From: Saccharum officinarum
Taxonomy: Eukaryota; Streptophyta; Magnoliopsida; Poales; Poaceae
Assembly (NCBI GenBank): GCA_020631735.1
Contig: CM036159.1
Span: 19,569,511 to 19,633,510, forward strand
Length of the DNA: 64,000 nucleotides
Direction: 5' to 3'
Under the pieces are notes generated by a model. That model was not told the DNA's origin. It ran no database searches and saw only the letters and a list, made by a program, of their open reading frames with translations. The position numbers and the translations under genes were made by a program. Positions 1-11,671 of this stretch are shown here, piece by piece. Position 1 is the first letter of the stretch, and every line of letters begins with the position of its first letter.

Positions 1-1071
1 AGGACATGGTATGAGAGATTGAGGGACTTTCTTCTCTCTAAAGGGTTTAAGATGGGAAAGGTTGACACCACTCTCTTTACCAAAAAGCTTGAAAATAACT
101 TGTTTGTGTTGCAAATCTATGTGGATGATATCATTTTTGGATCAACCAATCAAGAGTTTTGTGAAGAGATTGGAAATATGATGGCTAATGAGTTTGAGAT
201 GTCTATGTTTGGAGAGCTTAGTTACTTCCTTGGACTTCAAATCAAGCAAATGAAGAATGACACTTTTGTAAGTCAAGGCAAGTACATCAAGGACATGATC
301 AAGAAGTTTGGATTGCAAGATGCTAAGCCAATGAGTACACCAATGGGCACAAATGATCAATTGGGTATTGATGTTAGTGGAAACATAGTAGATCAAAAGC
401 TATACCGATTTATGATTGGAAGTTTGCTCTATGTCACCGCTTCTAGGCCGGATGTGATGTTTAGTGTGTGCAAGTGTGCAAGATATCAAGCTTCACCTAG
501 AGAAAGTTACTTGAAAGCAACCAAGAGGATACTGAGATATCTTAAGGGCACTCATGATGTTGGATTATGGTTTCCAAAGGGGTCTAACTTTGAGTTGATT
601 AGATATTCGGACTCCGACTATGGTGGATGCAAGATTGATAGAATGAGCACAAGTGGCATTTGTCAATTGCTTGGAAGGTCTCTTGTTTTATGGTCATCAA
701 AGAAACAAAATAGTATTGCACTATCTACCGTCGAGGCCGAATATATTAGTGCCGGTAGTTATTGTGCATAATTGCTTTGGATGAAGGCAACTTTGAGTGA
801 CTTTGGAATCAAGTTCAAGAATATGCCATTATTTTGTGACAATGAAAGTGCTATCCAGATGACTCAAAATCCGGTTCAACATTCAAGAACCAAGCACATT
901 GACATAAGGCATCACTTCATAAGAGACCATCAACAAAAGGATGATATTAGCATTGAGAGCATTGACACTAAAGATCAACTAGCCGATATCTTTACAAAGC
1001 CACTTGATGAGAAGAGATTTTACAAGTTGAAGAATGAATTGAACATACTTAACTTCTCCAACTTGCAATGA
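1..1071 (+). pseudogene. Sirevirus S1: 3' end of pol (reverse transcriptase C-terminus and RNase H)
   Basis: This is the 3' end of a Ty1/copia polyprotein; the rest lies left of the window. The frame is open from base 1. It shows the RT catalytic motif YVDDIIFG at about codons 40-47, the fingers/connection motif [15 protein letters not shown], and the copia RNase H motifs SDSDYGG, STVEAEYI and CDNESAIQ. It ends LADIFTKPLDEKRF, the usual C-terminus of copia pol, with a TGA at 1069-1071. A TAA at 769-771 interrupts the RNase H domain, so the protein would be truncated; a single C-to-T change would explain it. The same region of element S2 (46098-47078) aligns closely on the minus strand. Assignment to the Sirevirus/Maximus lineage rests on the downstream noncoding motifs and LTR. 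The encoded enzyme copies element RNA into DNA in virus-like particles. Confidence 0.93.
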
Positions 1072-2146
1072 GTGCACCCCCACATTTTTATATGACATGC
1101 CTCTCCTCCAACATAGCAAGGTAAAGTTGTTTGGTATATCATTCATACTTTGCTAAGGACATAGTTAGAACATATAAACATATTTGCATGACAAATAGGT
1201 GTATTCATGAAAATCAAATGATTTTGATGTATATATGGTACCACTATTGCTTCTATGTTTGATTGATCTAGTGGTAGCATATGACATGTTTGTGGGCTTG
1301 CAAACCTAGTGTTAAATCTAGTAAATAAGCTCATGATGTGTAATTCAACATGGTCAAGATAACCCTTATACTTTATGAGGTGTGAAAAAGCTTGTCCTTG
1401 GATCAAACCGAATTACATATTCTAGGCAAGTGATCTAGATTGAACCATAATTTGGACTCCCTTATATTGATTGACTTAACTCTCACTAAAATTAGCACCT
1501 TTTTGGTGATTGTTGACAAAGGGAGAGAGAAAAGTCACAAAGATATTGCAAAGAGGGACAAAGCTATAATAAGGGGGAGAGAAAAGTCACAAAGATAAAA
1601 AGTTAAGTTAGGGAGAGAAATTAAGGGATCAATTAAATTTGAGCACACAAGTAGGGGGAGCAAGATCATGAATTATTTGTTGCATTTGTATGTGCATTAA
1701 CATGATGAATTGTTGTATTGCAAAGCTTAAATTCATATTCATGTTTGTATGGTGTATGCTAGAAATAGAACTTAAATGATGATTTGTTGAGAGTAACTTT
1801 ACAAGTGGTATCTAGACACCTTTTGCTTATAATGTTGATCTCACGGGGCACTTTAGTATTTGTGATCTTTATAAGTGTTGTATTACAAGTGGTGTCTAGC
1901 TACGTCGATGCTAATGGTGGTATATAAAGGCAACTCCGATTGGTATCACGCTTCAAAGATCCATTCTATATATATTAGCATCAATTTGATAGTAGTAACT
2001 CTCCCAAAATTCAAATCCATACATATGTGCACAATTGAACCAAACTCATGAAAGCACATATGTAGGGGGAGCTAATACTATCGAAATTGAAAATTGATTT
2101 CATTTCATATCTTTGTGATGGTTGTCATCAATTACTAAAAAGGGGA
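1072..2146 (+). other. Sirevirus S1 noncoding tail with repeated polypurine-tract-like motifs
   Basis: This stretch between the pol stop and the 3' LTR has no long open frame and no envelope-like ORF. It carries several polypurine runs of the AGGGGGAG type, at about 1518-1533, 1571-1580, 1651-1660 and 2061-2070. The probable functional tract, AAAAAGGGGA, ends at 2146 next to the LTR. Two of the purine runs are followed by the same AAAGTCACAAAG tail, so they look like copies of one module. Multiplied polypurine motifs upstream of the 3' LTR are a described hallmark of Sireviruses. Confidence 0.75.
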
Positions 2147-2814
2147 TGGTGCATGGACATCAAGTTGCTAATACCCAAGTTTGGTTTTGGTAATTAATGA
2201 CACCAAGTTGCTAATGCCATGTGTTAAGTGTTTTGAGTTAGGCATAAGCAACACATGTGATGAAGGTGTATGTGGCAAGGAGTGGTGGCCACAAGATCAC
2301 AAAGAGATGGTGCATGGACATGAAATGATGATCATGGTGGAGATGCACATAATATGATGGACATGATGTTCAAGTGGAAGAGAAGGAACTAAGAGCGCAA
2401 GGCAAAGGTATAACCATAGAGTTTTCCTTTTGCCAGTCTAAGATGAGTAGAGAAGTGATGGACCGGGTTTAGGTTACATAGCCGACTATCAAGAGGGGCA
2501 ATCACGGTTAGCTCGGAAATCAAGTGCCACTAGATCAATGTCTTGAGCATATGTATTAGGATCTAGTAAAGAGCTAATATAACGCCTTGGAAAATGTTTG
2601 TGAAATGCTAACACACATGCACATAGTGATTTACACATGGTGGTGTTAGCACATTTGTGAAGGCGGTGGAGTTTGAGCGGTAGAGAAGGGTTTGGGTTCT
2701 TCTCTCTCCCGCCGAGCTTGCGAGACGGGATTCGGCGCTTTTTAGAGACGTGAAACACCTATTTTCTACTGCACCGGAAGTCGGAAAAGGAATGGAAGTC
2801 ACTGTGGTGACCGG

Positions 2815-3320
2815 ACGCTGCACCGGACGCGGTCACGGCTTGACCAGCGCGTCCGGTCAGTTCATTCGGTCAGCGCGCCTAGGGTGAGTGACCGGACGCT
2901 GGTCTGGACTGACCAGCGCGTCCGGTCAGTTCACCTGTGCGCAGAAGCAGAGCGCACGACCGGCGCGTCTGATCCTTCACGGGACCAGCGCGTCCGGTCA
3001 GGCGTCTAGAGGGACAGAGAGCAGCGGAGTGATGATCGGACGCGCGGCGCGTCCGGTCACATACAATCGGACGCGTCCGGTCGTTGAGGGAGCTTACTGG
3101 ACTCAAACCGAACGCTGGTACTGTCGCGTTCGGTCATTCGCTAGGGCGCGTCCGGTCGTTGCTTCGCGGACTCGCGATGCTGAGCGATCGGCGCGTCCGG
3201 TCAGTTGACCAGCGCGTCCGGTCATAGCAACGGTAACTTCTGACGTGCACTGTTCACGCTTGTCCTATAGTGACCGGACGTGTCCGGTCACCCCGACCGG
3301 TGCGTCCGGTCATCCCGTTT
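2815..3320 (+). repeat. GC-rich CCGGACGCG/CGCGTCCGGTCA array inside the S1 LTR
   Basis: About a dozen inverted and direct copies of GACCGGACGC and GCGCGTCCGGTC occur within roughly 500 bp. They lie upstream of the LTR TATA box, in an otherwise AT-rich LTR. The same array occurs in the S3 LTR. Palindromic CACCGGAC-type motifs in LTRs are known from Sireviruses and have been proposed as regulatory. The motif is CpG-rich and would be a dense methylation target. Confidence 0.85.
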
Positions 3321-3363
3321 TTGAACTGCGTCGTCCGTAACGGCTAGCTGCGTACCCCTTCGT

Positions 3364-3371
3364 TATAAATA
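3364..3371 (+). promoter_or_regulatory. TATA box of the S1 LTR
   Basis: A TATAAATA sits directly downstream of the GC-rich array in the sequence CGTTATAAATAGACG. The S3 LTR has the same arrangement at 51587. This is the expected position for the U3/R promoter of a copia LTR. Confidence 0.7.
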
Positions 3372-4472
3372 GACGTTGGCCGGGGTTTGAGGGTAACTCT
3401 TGCACATTTTGAGACCTAGAGACATCATTTGAGCTAGAGAACAACCCCTCCACTCATCTCTTTGCATAGTTGCACATCTTGAGTGAGATTGAGTGAGATT
3501 CAAGTGCATTGCTTGAGAGTTGCATTCTAGAGGCACTTGATCTTCGAGTTGCTGCGGATTTCTTGTTACTCTTCCGTGTTTCCCGACACGGTAGACGGCT
3601 TGGAGCAGCGGAGGTGATTGAGCTCGCAATTGAAGATTGTTGGAGCCTTCACCAAGTGTTGTAAGGGGTTCTTGATCCTTCCCCGCAGGAGTTCGCAAAT
3701 TGGATACTCTAGTGGAGCTCGTGGCTTGGAGGATCCCTTCTTGTGTGCGGTTGTGCGGCGCCTGCCGAGGGCTCGACTCTTGATAGTCGATTAGCTCGTG
3801 AACCGACCAGTGGGTGTATCGCCACAACGGGGAGTAGCTTGCCGGGAAGCAAGTGAACCTCGGGATAAATTCTTGTGTCATTCTCTTCCCGATGACTTCT
3901 CTTGTGTGATTGATTGATTGATACTTCTCATCTCTACACGGCGGTATAATCACTCAAAGCTCTTCTCTTGTATTACTTCTTGTTTATAGCTTGTAGTTGT
4001 TGTTGTGGTTAGTGAATAGCTTTGTTATAGACTTGTGTAGGTGGCTTGCTTAATTAGTTAGAGCTAGTGCATTTGCTTCGCCACGTTTCGTACTAACATG
4101 TGGTTAAGTAATTCTTGTAGAAGTTTTAATTAGGCTATTCACCCCCCCTCTAGCCTATTTGGACCTTACAGCCGGCCCTTCTCCGTCGGATCTGGAAGCT
4201 AGATAGCATTGCTGGAATTAGGAGCAAAGTATATAGGTAGTATAAAATACTCAAATAGACATTTAAGTAGTCTGACTTATGTAGTACTGCTAGAGATGCT
4301 CTAACCCTCATCTAACCTGCCTTATTCTTCTCTGTTTATCTACCATTGACCGTAAACTCTTCTCTCTGTTGAATCCACATCGATCAACTCTTAATATTCA
4401 GTTGTCTTTTATTTAGGCGCCAATTGAGAGTACGTCGTACATGAATCATGAATACTGGATGTGTGGTCATAA

Positions 4473-4657
4473 GGCCGGTCTCAGTGGTGATTTAATGACT
4501 CTGTTACCGATGCATTCATATTTTGAAAACAGTGCAAAAGAGTTTCATCCCCATAAAACTCTCTCTATTCCCATAAAACTCTTATCATCTCTCTTAATAC
4601 GGTGCCACATCAGCCTATTTAATGCTTATGAAACTCTGATAACTACTGAGACTGGCC
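4473..4657. mobile_element. Tourist-like (PIF/Harbinger) MITE, copy 1
   Basis: The terminal inverted repeats are GGCCGGTCTCAGTGG on the left and, read inward from the right end, GGCCAGTCTCAGTAG. The element is flanked by TAA at 4470-4472 and 4658-4660, the 3-bp target duplication typical of PIF/Harbinger elements. It is 185 bp long and has no coding capacity. A relative sits at 40780-41034. Confidence 0.82.
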
Positions 4658-4774
4658 TAAGTGGAAACTGAAACACCGCATTTATGGCCATTCTAAAATT
4701 ATGTGCGATCAATTTGCAATGTTTTGCCGTGCAGAGGTGGACCACCGCTTGACAACTAGCACTAGATTATATAT

Positions 4775-4862
4775 ACTATGTATCTAGATTAGCGTAAATG
4801 TAAATGCTAAGCAAAAACTATATCTAGAAAAGCCAAAACATCGTATAATTCAGAATGGAGTA
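4775..4862. mobile_element. Degenerate Stowaway-like MITE remnant
   Basis: The motifs TGTATCTAGATTAGCG on the left and AAAAGCCAAAACATCGTATAATT followed by GAATGGAGTA on the right resemble the Stowaway pattern that is better preserved at 61626-61745 and 62618-62876. The ends are too diverged to prove a TA duplication. Confidence 0.4.
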
Positions 4863-4953
4863 ACAAATAACACTTGGAGGTGCATAGAAGCCGTTGTGAA
4901 TAATTGAGAACATGTTAACTTTTTACAAGAAACAATGAGTGCAGAAGTGCTAC

Positions 4954-7900
4954 TCAGTCTTGTTCAGGGAAAACACTCTCAAGGAATTTTACAAATCGTT
5001 TTGAGTACGAATTCGGATCAACAGCTGATATTGAAAGGGGATCGAACTTGAGTGATTTGACTGCATGTTCGACCCTTTTTGACATATTGTACTCCTGTAA
5101 TATGTCTATAATACCAAGGTAAAGAACAACATCGTACTCCTCAATGGTATTTGGGTTTTCAAGTTCCGTGTTCATGTCCTCATGCACTTTCCGAGCTCGA
5201 GCTGGCATATTCACCCCTAACTGCACACGAAACCTGAGAGCACGATACAGAATACGTACACATGAATCAGCAACATAATTCATCTTGTGTAACTTTAAGG
5301 TGCAAGAATGCAGAATTCATCTTCCTTAGGGCTAATAACTACCCAAGTATATTTGACCATCATGTTTTTCATTTAAATCAGCCATTACATTTTAGAGTTA
5401 ACGGACTTCTGAGTTCTGGCTGGCTAGTGGAAAGTTTCTCCCCTCGCCAGTAAACCCCAGTAGACTCCCTAATTTAATATAGTAGTACGTGTTCTAGTAC
5501 TGCATTGCAGCATCTAGTGTGAAGCTGGATCATCAAATGTTTTTGGCAAAACTGAAGAAAATGTACCGTCCAGTGCCTGGCAAAACAAGATCAACTTCTT
5601 CATAACCAGCTTCCGATGCTCTAACCATGCTTCCTCTTATGTGGGAACCACCAACTGTAGTGCCTGGCTCATGAGCAACAAGCAAAAATCCCTTCCACGA
5701 ACTTTTTTCCTCATATTGCAACAGTTCACTATCTGGTCAAGGCAAAAAGAAGCAGTTTATTACTAGGTAACACAGTCAAAAGCTGAAGGTAAGCAACCAG
5801 TTATTCAATGCCCAATTGCTGATAGAATAGAACTCACAACATAGAATGTAAAGGAACATAGCATAAATAGAAGGGAAAATTTGTTTATAGCGCTTGGGTG
5901 AACCAGTTTTCCTTGGCAATTCTGCTCTATATTTCACTCATACATTACCTATATTTTTGTTGTGACCCTTTTTTGCCATTTTGGATCAGCTGCGTAAGTT
6001 GGCTGTGATACCATTTTCAAAATATCGAGTAAGATTTTTAGTAGTCTGAATAGCAGTATAGCACTGATACTTAAGGTGGTCCTTTTGTTTTTTAAAAAGG
6101 ATATCATGGTCATAGCAATAGTGTTTTGTCATGATTTGTTCAGTTATAAGAGAAAAGTACAAAAAAAAAATGAAACCAGCTTAAGGTTGGGTTCATGCAA
6201 TGTTACAATTACAATGAATACTATACCTGGAATTCCGCATCTTTCAAGACTGCTCTGATGTGATGAAGATGTCTTCAGGTGATAGGGAGCTCTAAAATGG
6301 ATCCCCAAGAGCATGCTATAATCGATGATAGACTGGGATTCCAAGAACATACAATCAAGTGATATTTGCCTGAAAATGGTCCGCAGAAATGTTTAGAAGT
6401 TACCACTTATCAAACCATATGAGAGTATAAAACATTTGATAGGCACTGATCTTGGCCTAAAGTAGAAATCTATCATAAGTATATTACTTTCTACAGTTTG
6501 TATTTATTATTATTTTTACTTTCTTGTATTTTTTATTGTGAGGGTACTTGTGACTTCATAAATAATGTCAGATACTTTCTGTAAAAAAGGGTCAGACACT
6601 GAAGACTAGTAGAAATACAAGTATATACTACCAGAAAAAGGTGTTTAGAAAAACAAAGGGAGCAGTTGATCATTAGCTTACCTGAAAAGGGCGTCCCGCC
6701 ATGGTTTATCCACATGAAAAACATATGAAAGGTCAAGGTCCTTCAGTGTTGTGTTCTCATTTATATTTTGCATTTTTGTTGATCGGCCTTGTGTTGAACC
6801 CTTCAAGTCATACTTACGATGAATTCGCAGCTCAGTGCAGAACATATTTCCCATCACAACAAAGCGAACCTGTACAAAACCATAAAAAAACCAAAACATA
6901 TGACATGCATTTACAGACTAAATAAGAATAATGCAACAAGAATGTGATTGTGCACCTTTCTGCCGCCTTTCAGAGTAATCCTGTGCACGCCAAAAAATTT
7001 TGTAATGAGCGTATTATCATAAGCTCTGACATGACTGTAATATTTTGGAAGCATCTTCAACAGTATCTGCAGCATGTATTACATCAAACCAATCTGCAGT
7101 AGACATAACTTATCACTCAACAACGGTATAAATTATTTTTATCCTATGATTTTTTTCCATATAAATGTTAACTAATATTAGGACCATAAATCTTATGTGC
7201 AACAAATTTTTCCTGGCTGTAAATATGTCAACACCTCATCCACAGACTAAGAACAAGTAAAACATCGCTTCAAAAAAAAACAAACAAGTAAAACACAACA
7301 CACTCTCATAGAAAGCCTTCGAGGCGATACCTTCAGCTCAGCTTTTCTCAAGGTTTTTATGACAAAACGTTCATCCTGTGAAAGATAGAAAATACTGCCA
7401 CTTTTCCCAGGTGAAGAAAGCTCTTTCAGACTGTCATCACCACATATGGACATCATGTAATCTGCAGCATCAATGTGGAACATTTCTCGAAGATTCCTGA
7501 AATCAATGAGTCAATTAGCTATGACAAAAAGATGAATTGAAGAATCTGTAGAAAAATCCAAGCCAGTGGGAATTCCTCTATAATATGTATGATCTCTTAT
7601 TAATTGTTGAACTATAACCAATTAAACAATATTTAAATAGGAGAAGTAGTAAAAACAGAGAAACATGACTTTCAGGGAAAAAAAATTCAAGTTGAGGCTT
7701 TGAGCGATGCTATGATGGTTATGGCAGACTCATTCTAAATCAGACAAACTGATTCAGAGGTGATCATAAGATTCTTGCTAGTTTCTAATTTATTCTGAGA
7801 TACAATCTTCTGCAAGTAAAAACATAGGCAATCTAACCAACACATTAGCTACTCTTTTGTTAAACAAATCAGCAACGTCGCATTCGTTCAGTTGATACTT

Positions 7901-10900
7901 GATATCTTCTATAGTTAATTAGATGGGTCAATCATATTTGACCAACATAATTAACTAGATATAGATGAACCATAGTTTAAATATCACAATCAACAATACG
8001 CCCCCAGCACTAACAGAACAATATGCATTCGAGAAAAAACAACAGAAAAGTATGAAAATACTAAATTCTTATACAATTAGCAATCAGGAAAGAGACATAC
8101 CGGAAAACCATAGGGCAATAATCCTTCCAAAAGAAATTGACAGAGTGGTGTGGAGGCGTATACTGCGAGCCTTCAGTAGGGAAGTACATTCTTATCCGTG
8201 CTCGAGGTCCAAAATCATTTGAACGTACTTCACGCAAAGGCACGGGGGTGATTTTACCTACTGTATACCTGGATAGCAATATCACGGGGTGGTTAGAAAG
8301 GACTGTGCATAGCTGAATAGCAATAGGGAACTAGTTACCGAAGTGTGGACATTCACTAGATTAATTTACTGAGGTACACCATGTTTGAATTTAGTATAGT
8401 CATACAATTCCCTAAATATATTTCTTTTTGAAAGCAATGGCAAGAGCTCTGCCTTTCAATTAAGTAGAATGGAATTGACTGGTTTATAAGGGAAACCGGG
8501 CCTAAAAACCATTTAGACGCGCAGTTTATCAGATGGAAAACCGGCAAAACCCCCACCACGACAGCCCAGACGACAATCCCTAGGCAACCCACTTACACAA
8601 CAATGACACCTGACGAAGCCCACCACACGTCATCGTTGCTGAGCTTACCACAAGCAGCAGTAAGCAGCTCTGACTTCCCACGGTGAACATCAGCCAAGGA
8701 CCTAACACACCCGACGGAGCCCACCACACGTCATCGTTGCCGAGCTTACTACAAGCAGCAATAAGCAGCTCCAACTTCCCACAGTGAACATCAGCCAGGG
8801 ACGCTGACACGCCGCCACATACTTGCAACAAGCCCTGACCTCCCAAGAAGTGAACGCGGCGTGTCATCGTTGCTGAGCTTCGTTGCACCCAAAACAAAAA
8901 AGCCCTGAGATATCACAGGCACAAACAAACAATATAGAAAATTTAGGAGATATAAGGGTGTGTGTGCAACCCATGACCCAAAGAGGAGCTAAGGATCATT
9001 AGTCACTCAAAACCATGACGTATACCATTGCAGGCAGAGGATCTAAGAATTGGTTTGGTGGGGAAAGAAAAGTTTCTGACTCCAAAGCAATCCAGGATTT
9101 AGCTCCAAGAGAATAAGCAAAGCAAAAGTAGCACCTCTGTGTCATGCTGGCACATGATAAATGGGGCTGAGTGTTATTGTGAGGAAACCTATTACTTGAT
9201 TTAGTATGGGAACCATCGTTCACTTTTCTGAGAGGAGCTACGGATTCACCAAATTTTGCTAAGCTTGGGTTTACTACTGGAGACTTGCTACATGGCCTTT
9301 TTAGATCTGGAACCGCGTACATGCCCTAATAGTTTGGAGTACAATTAGTACAGGCAGCGTCAGAAATATGCCATGGCAACTATTTCTGTATGTAGATAGT
9401 GGCACATGATATCGAACATCACAAATTTTCATCCTAAAGAAAGGAAATCATAGTTTTAGCATATCAACATTATTCTTGAAAAGAGACTCTTCACTTGTCA
9501 TTCAAATAATGGGAGGTTTCAAAACTACTTTGTTTATGCAGTAGGTTAAACACAATTTTCACTACCCACTGCTAATAATGCTTACATAAGTAATACTTTG
9601 CTCATAAATAATGTGAGTTCTGTGTCTGAAAGCTATGCATATGCTTCTTTCAGATGTAGCATATCTGTGTGGAGAGTACAACTGTCCTAAATAGATACAC
9701 AGTATAAATGTAATGATACAGAAAAAGAAAACAACTACAAGAATCTATTCTTGACAAAAATGAATTAAGATGACATATAGTCGAAGACATCATTACAATT
9801 AAGCACTTACCTAATGCCAAGTTGCAAATTAAGCATTAGGTAATAGCTCCTGTGGCCTTTGAAAATAGTCTCCATGGGCCCTCCAGATTGCTTTTGCCAG
9901 GTATGCTCCTGTGTTTTACCGCTATCCAGCATTCCGGAATCATGGCATTTTGGCTTTTCCGAGATAAGTACTCCTTGTACATATTCTCTTTCATAGACCA
10001 ATACTTTATCAACTCCACTATCTTGGACACAATTATCAGTTGCCAAGGGCTCAGTGGATGAATCTTGTGACAAATTGTTTCCAGAATTATCATAAAAAAC
10101 TGGTGTGGTGCCATTTGAAATACGTCTGGGCCAATGGAAAAGGCTGCGTAGTCTCCATGCGTTGCAAAGTTTTTGGAATAAAAATAATAAGCCACTATTG
10201 ATATTTTCATTACCAGAGCTTGAAGAACTTGAAATATCGTGATCTGTTACACACTCAGACACTTCAAGATTACTAGGCATTTTACTTCCTGGTTGATAAA
10301 ACATACCATGTCCATCCTTGAGTCCCCTGTCCCATGTACCAATGTAACATGCTCCTAATGCATATTTACAAAAACCTTTTCCATGAGCCAGTCCATTAAG
10401 CCAATTACAGTCAAGAGTATCGCCATTTGTCCATTGCATTACTCCTCTGCCATTCATTTTACCAGATTTCCAGCCTCCAATGTAGATGTTGCCATCAACC
10501 CATGTATATTTACCAAATCCATCTGGCAAACCCTCGTTCCATAAACCTTCGTAAGTATCACCATTGGCATACACTATTGTGCCCATTCCATGTTTTTTGT
10601 TCATCCTCCAAGAACCTTTATAAACAGATCCATCAACTCCTTTGAAAGTGCCTGTTCCATCAATGAAACCTCCACAGAGATCTCCATCATATGAAGCACC
10701 CGAAGGCCACTGAATTACTCCTCTGCCAGTCATCTTGCTTGTATCCCACTCGCCATAATAAAGAGTTCCGTCTGTCCACATATACTTTCCAAATCCATGA
10801 GGAACTAAACCAGCAAAGTTGCCAACATAGATGTCACCATTTGGAAGGGTATTCCCCCTAAACAGAAAGACAAGATAAGGCTACCAGCACTCACAATTTA

Positions 10901-11139
10901 TACTAGAATGCCTATATAGTAGTGCTTCCAAGATTTCTGACAACCAAATTGCAAAATATATTTTTTTATAAGAATCTTGAAGTAGCACAGTTAGCAGTGT
11001 TTAGTTGTTATTGTTTTTTTTCTTTTGAAAAAATACTGCATAGCCTTCCATTAGACATTAGAACTAAAACAAAAGAAAAGGCATGTTTCACGGTAAAGAT
11101 GAGATAATCACACCTCTGGGCTGCGCTTGTCTCGGCCAT
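4954..11139 (-). CDS. PIP5K: Phosphatidylinositol-4-phosphate 5-kinase with N-terminal MORN repeats (type B plant PIP5K)
   Basis: The enzyme makes PI(4,5)P2 from PI4P at the plasma membrane. Nine exons join: 11139-11114, 10857-9811, 8268-8101, 7496-7331, 7066-6956, 6869-6682, 6369-6227, 5732-5567 and 5233-4954. All introns are GT-AG and the frame is open for 764 codons, a normal family length. Residues ~19-202 hold eight MORN repeats of the YxGxWxxGxxxGxG type. The kinase domain spans ~342-760, with the glycine loop [12 protein letters not shown]-binding Lys461 ([10 protein letters not shown]), DLKGS at 527-531, IIDYSMLLG from 583, and the IID metal-binding motif at 713-715. The activation loop ends [15 protein letters not shown] chose the start MAETSAAQR because its short exon splices in phase into the first MORN repeat. 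The gene looks intact. The plant subfamily cannot be fixed by eye. Confidence 0.95.
8612..8815. repeat. ~101-bp tandem duplication in PIP5K intron 2
   Basis: Two copies of a unit starting GACGRAGCCCACCACACGTC lie head to tail from 8612 and 8713, with scattered substitutions. A partial third copy (GTCATCGTTGCTGAGCTTCG) is at about 8863. The block is more GC-rich than the rest of the 1542-bp intron and follows CAAGAGCTCTGCCTTTCAAT at about 8440. That motif looks like a retroelement tail, so the block may be a transposon fragment. Confidence 0.7.
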
Positions 11140-11671
11140 GCCAAGGTTTACCAGGACGGCTCAAAAACCACAAAATTCATTCAGCAAGATCTGAAACAAG
11201 ATCAAAGGTTGTTATACACGATGGACAGAAAATAAACACTCACTGAAAGGAAATACAGACTTGATCCCAACGAGATTCACTCCTGATGGATTTCCACTGG
11301 AATTAACCCTCGTGCTAGATTACTCCACTGAATCATTACCATGAAGGTAACTTCAAATATATTATAGTTCATATAATACAAATAGAAAAGCATGGCCTTG
11401 AACACAGAATTTCAGCGAGCAGGGAACGTGGTGGCCCTTCAGTAGAAACTGACAACTCATGAACTGAAAATACATTTCTATCTCTACGTAGAGAAGATGT
11501 TTTTGAAAAGCCACTTTAATCACATATAGCTTGGAAACTTGCAGAAACTGCTCGAATTCCACCAATCCTATCCTAGGTGCTTGAATTCCCGCGCAACTGG
11601 CTGCCCAGGCAAGAGCATCTCCAAGCAAAGCGAAGGAAGCATGGACAGGTCTCGCAAGCATCATACCTCAT
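11140..11671 (-). other. PIP5K 5' leader with a probable untranslated-region intron
   Basis: Upstream of the ATG on the minus strand, a good acceptor (TTGATCTTGTTTCAG) lies near 11190. A plausible donor (ATATGAG followed by GTATGATGC) lies near 11671. Together they suggest a leader intron of about 480 bp, which is common in plant lipid-kinase genes. This is inference from splice-like motifs only. Confidence 0.45.

Larger units (their letters stand above)
2147..4170 (+). repeat. Sirevirus S1 3' LTR
   Basis: The LTR starts with TG directly after the polypurine tract and ends in the same CTATTCACCCCCCTCTAGCC...GGACCTTACA tail as the S3 LTR at 52505. It shares several blocks with S3: the AGTTTGGTTTTGGT start, the GTAGAGAAGGGTTTGGGT block, the GC-rich palindrome array, a TATA box, and the CTTGTTACTCTT block. 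Only one LTR lies in the window, so the target duplication cannot be checked; the five bases after it are GCCGG. The left border could instead be at 2166, because a short CAAGTTGCTAAT duplication makes the start ambiguous. Confidence 0.85.
4171..4953. other. Spacer between the S1 LTR and the PIP5K 3' end
   Basis: There is no gene here. The stretch holds a Tourist-like MITE (4473-4657), a Stowaway-like remnant (about 4775-4862), and probably the PIP5K 3' untranslated region next to the stop codon at 4954. I could not place a polyadenylation site with confidence. Confidence 0.6.

Noticed and set aside
3363..3953. 196-codon minus-strand frame in the S1 LTR
   Set aside because: It lies entirely inside the LTR R/U5 region, with no recognisable motif.
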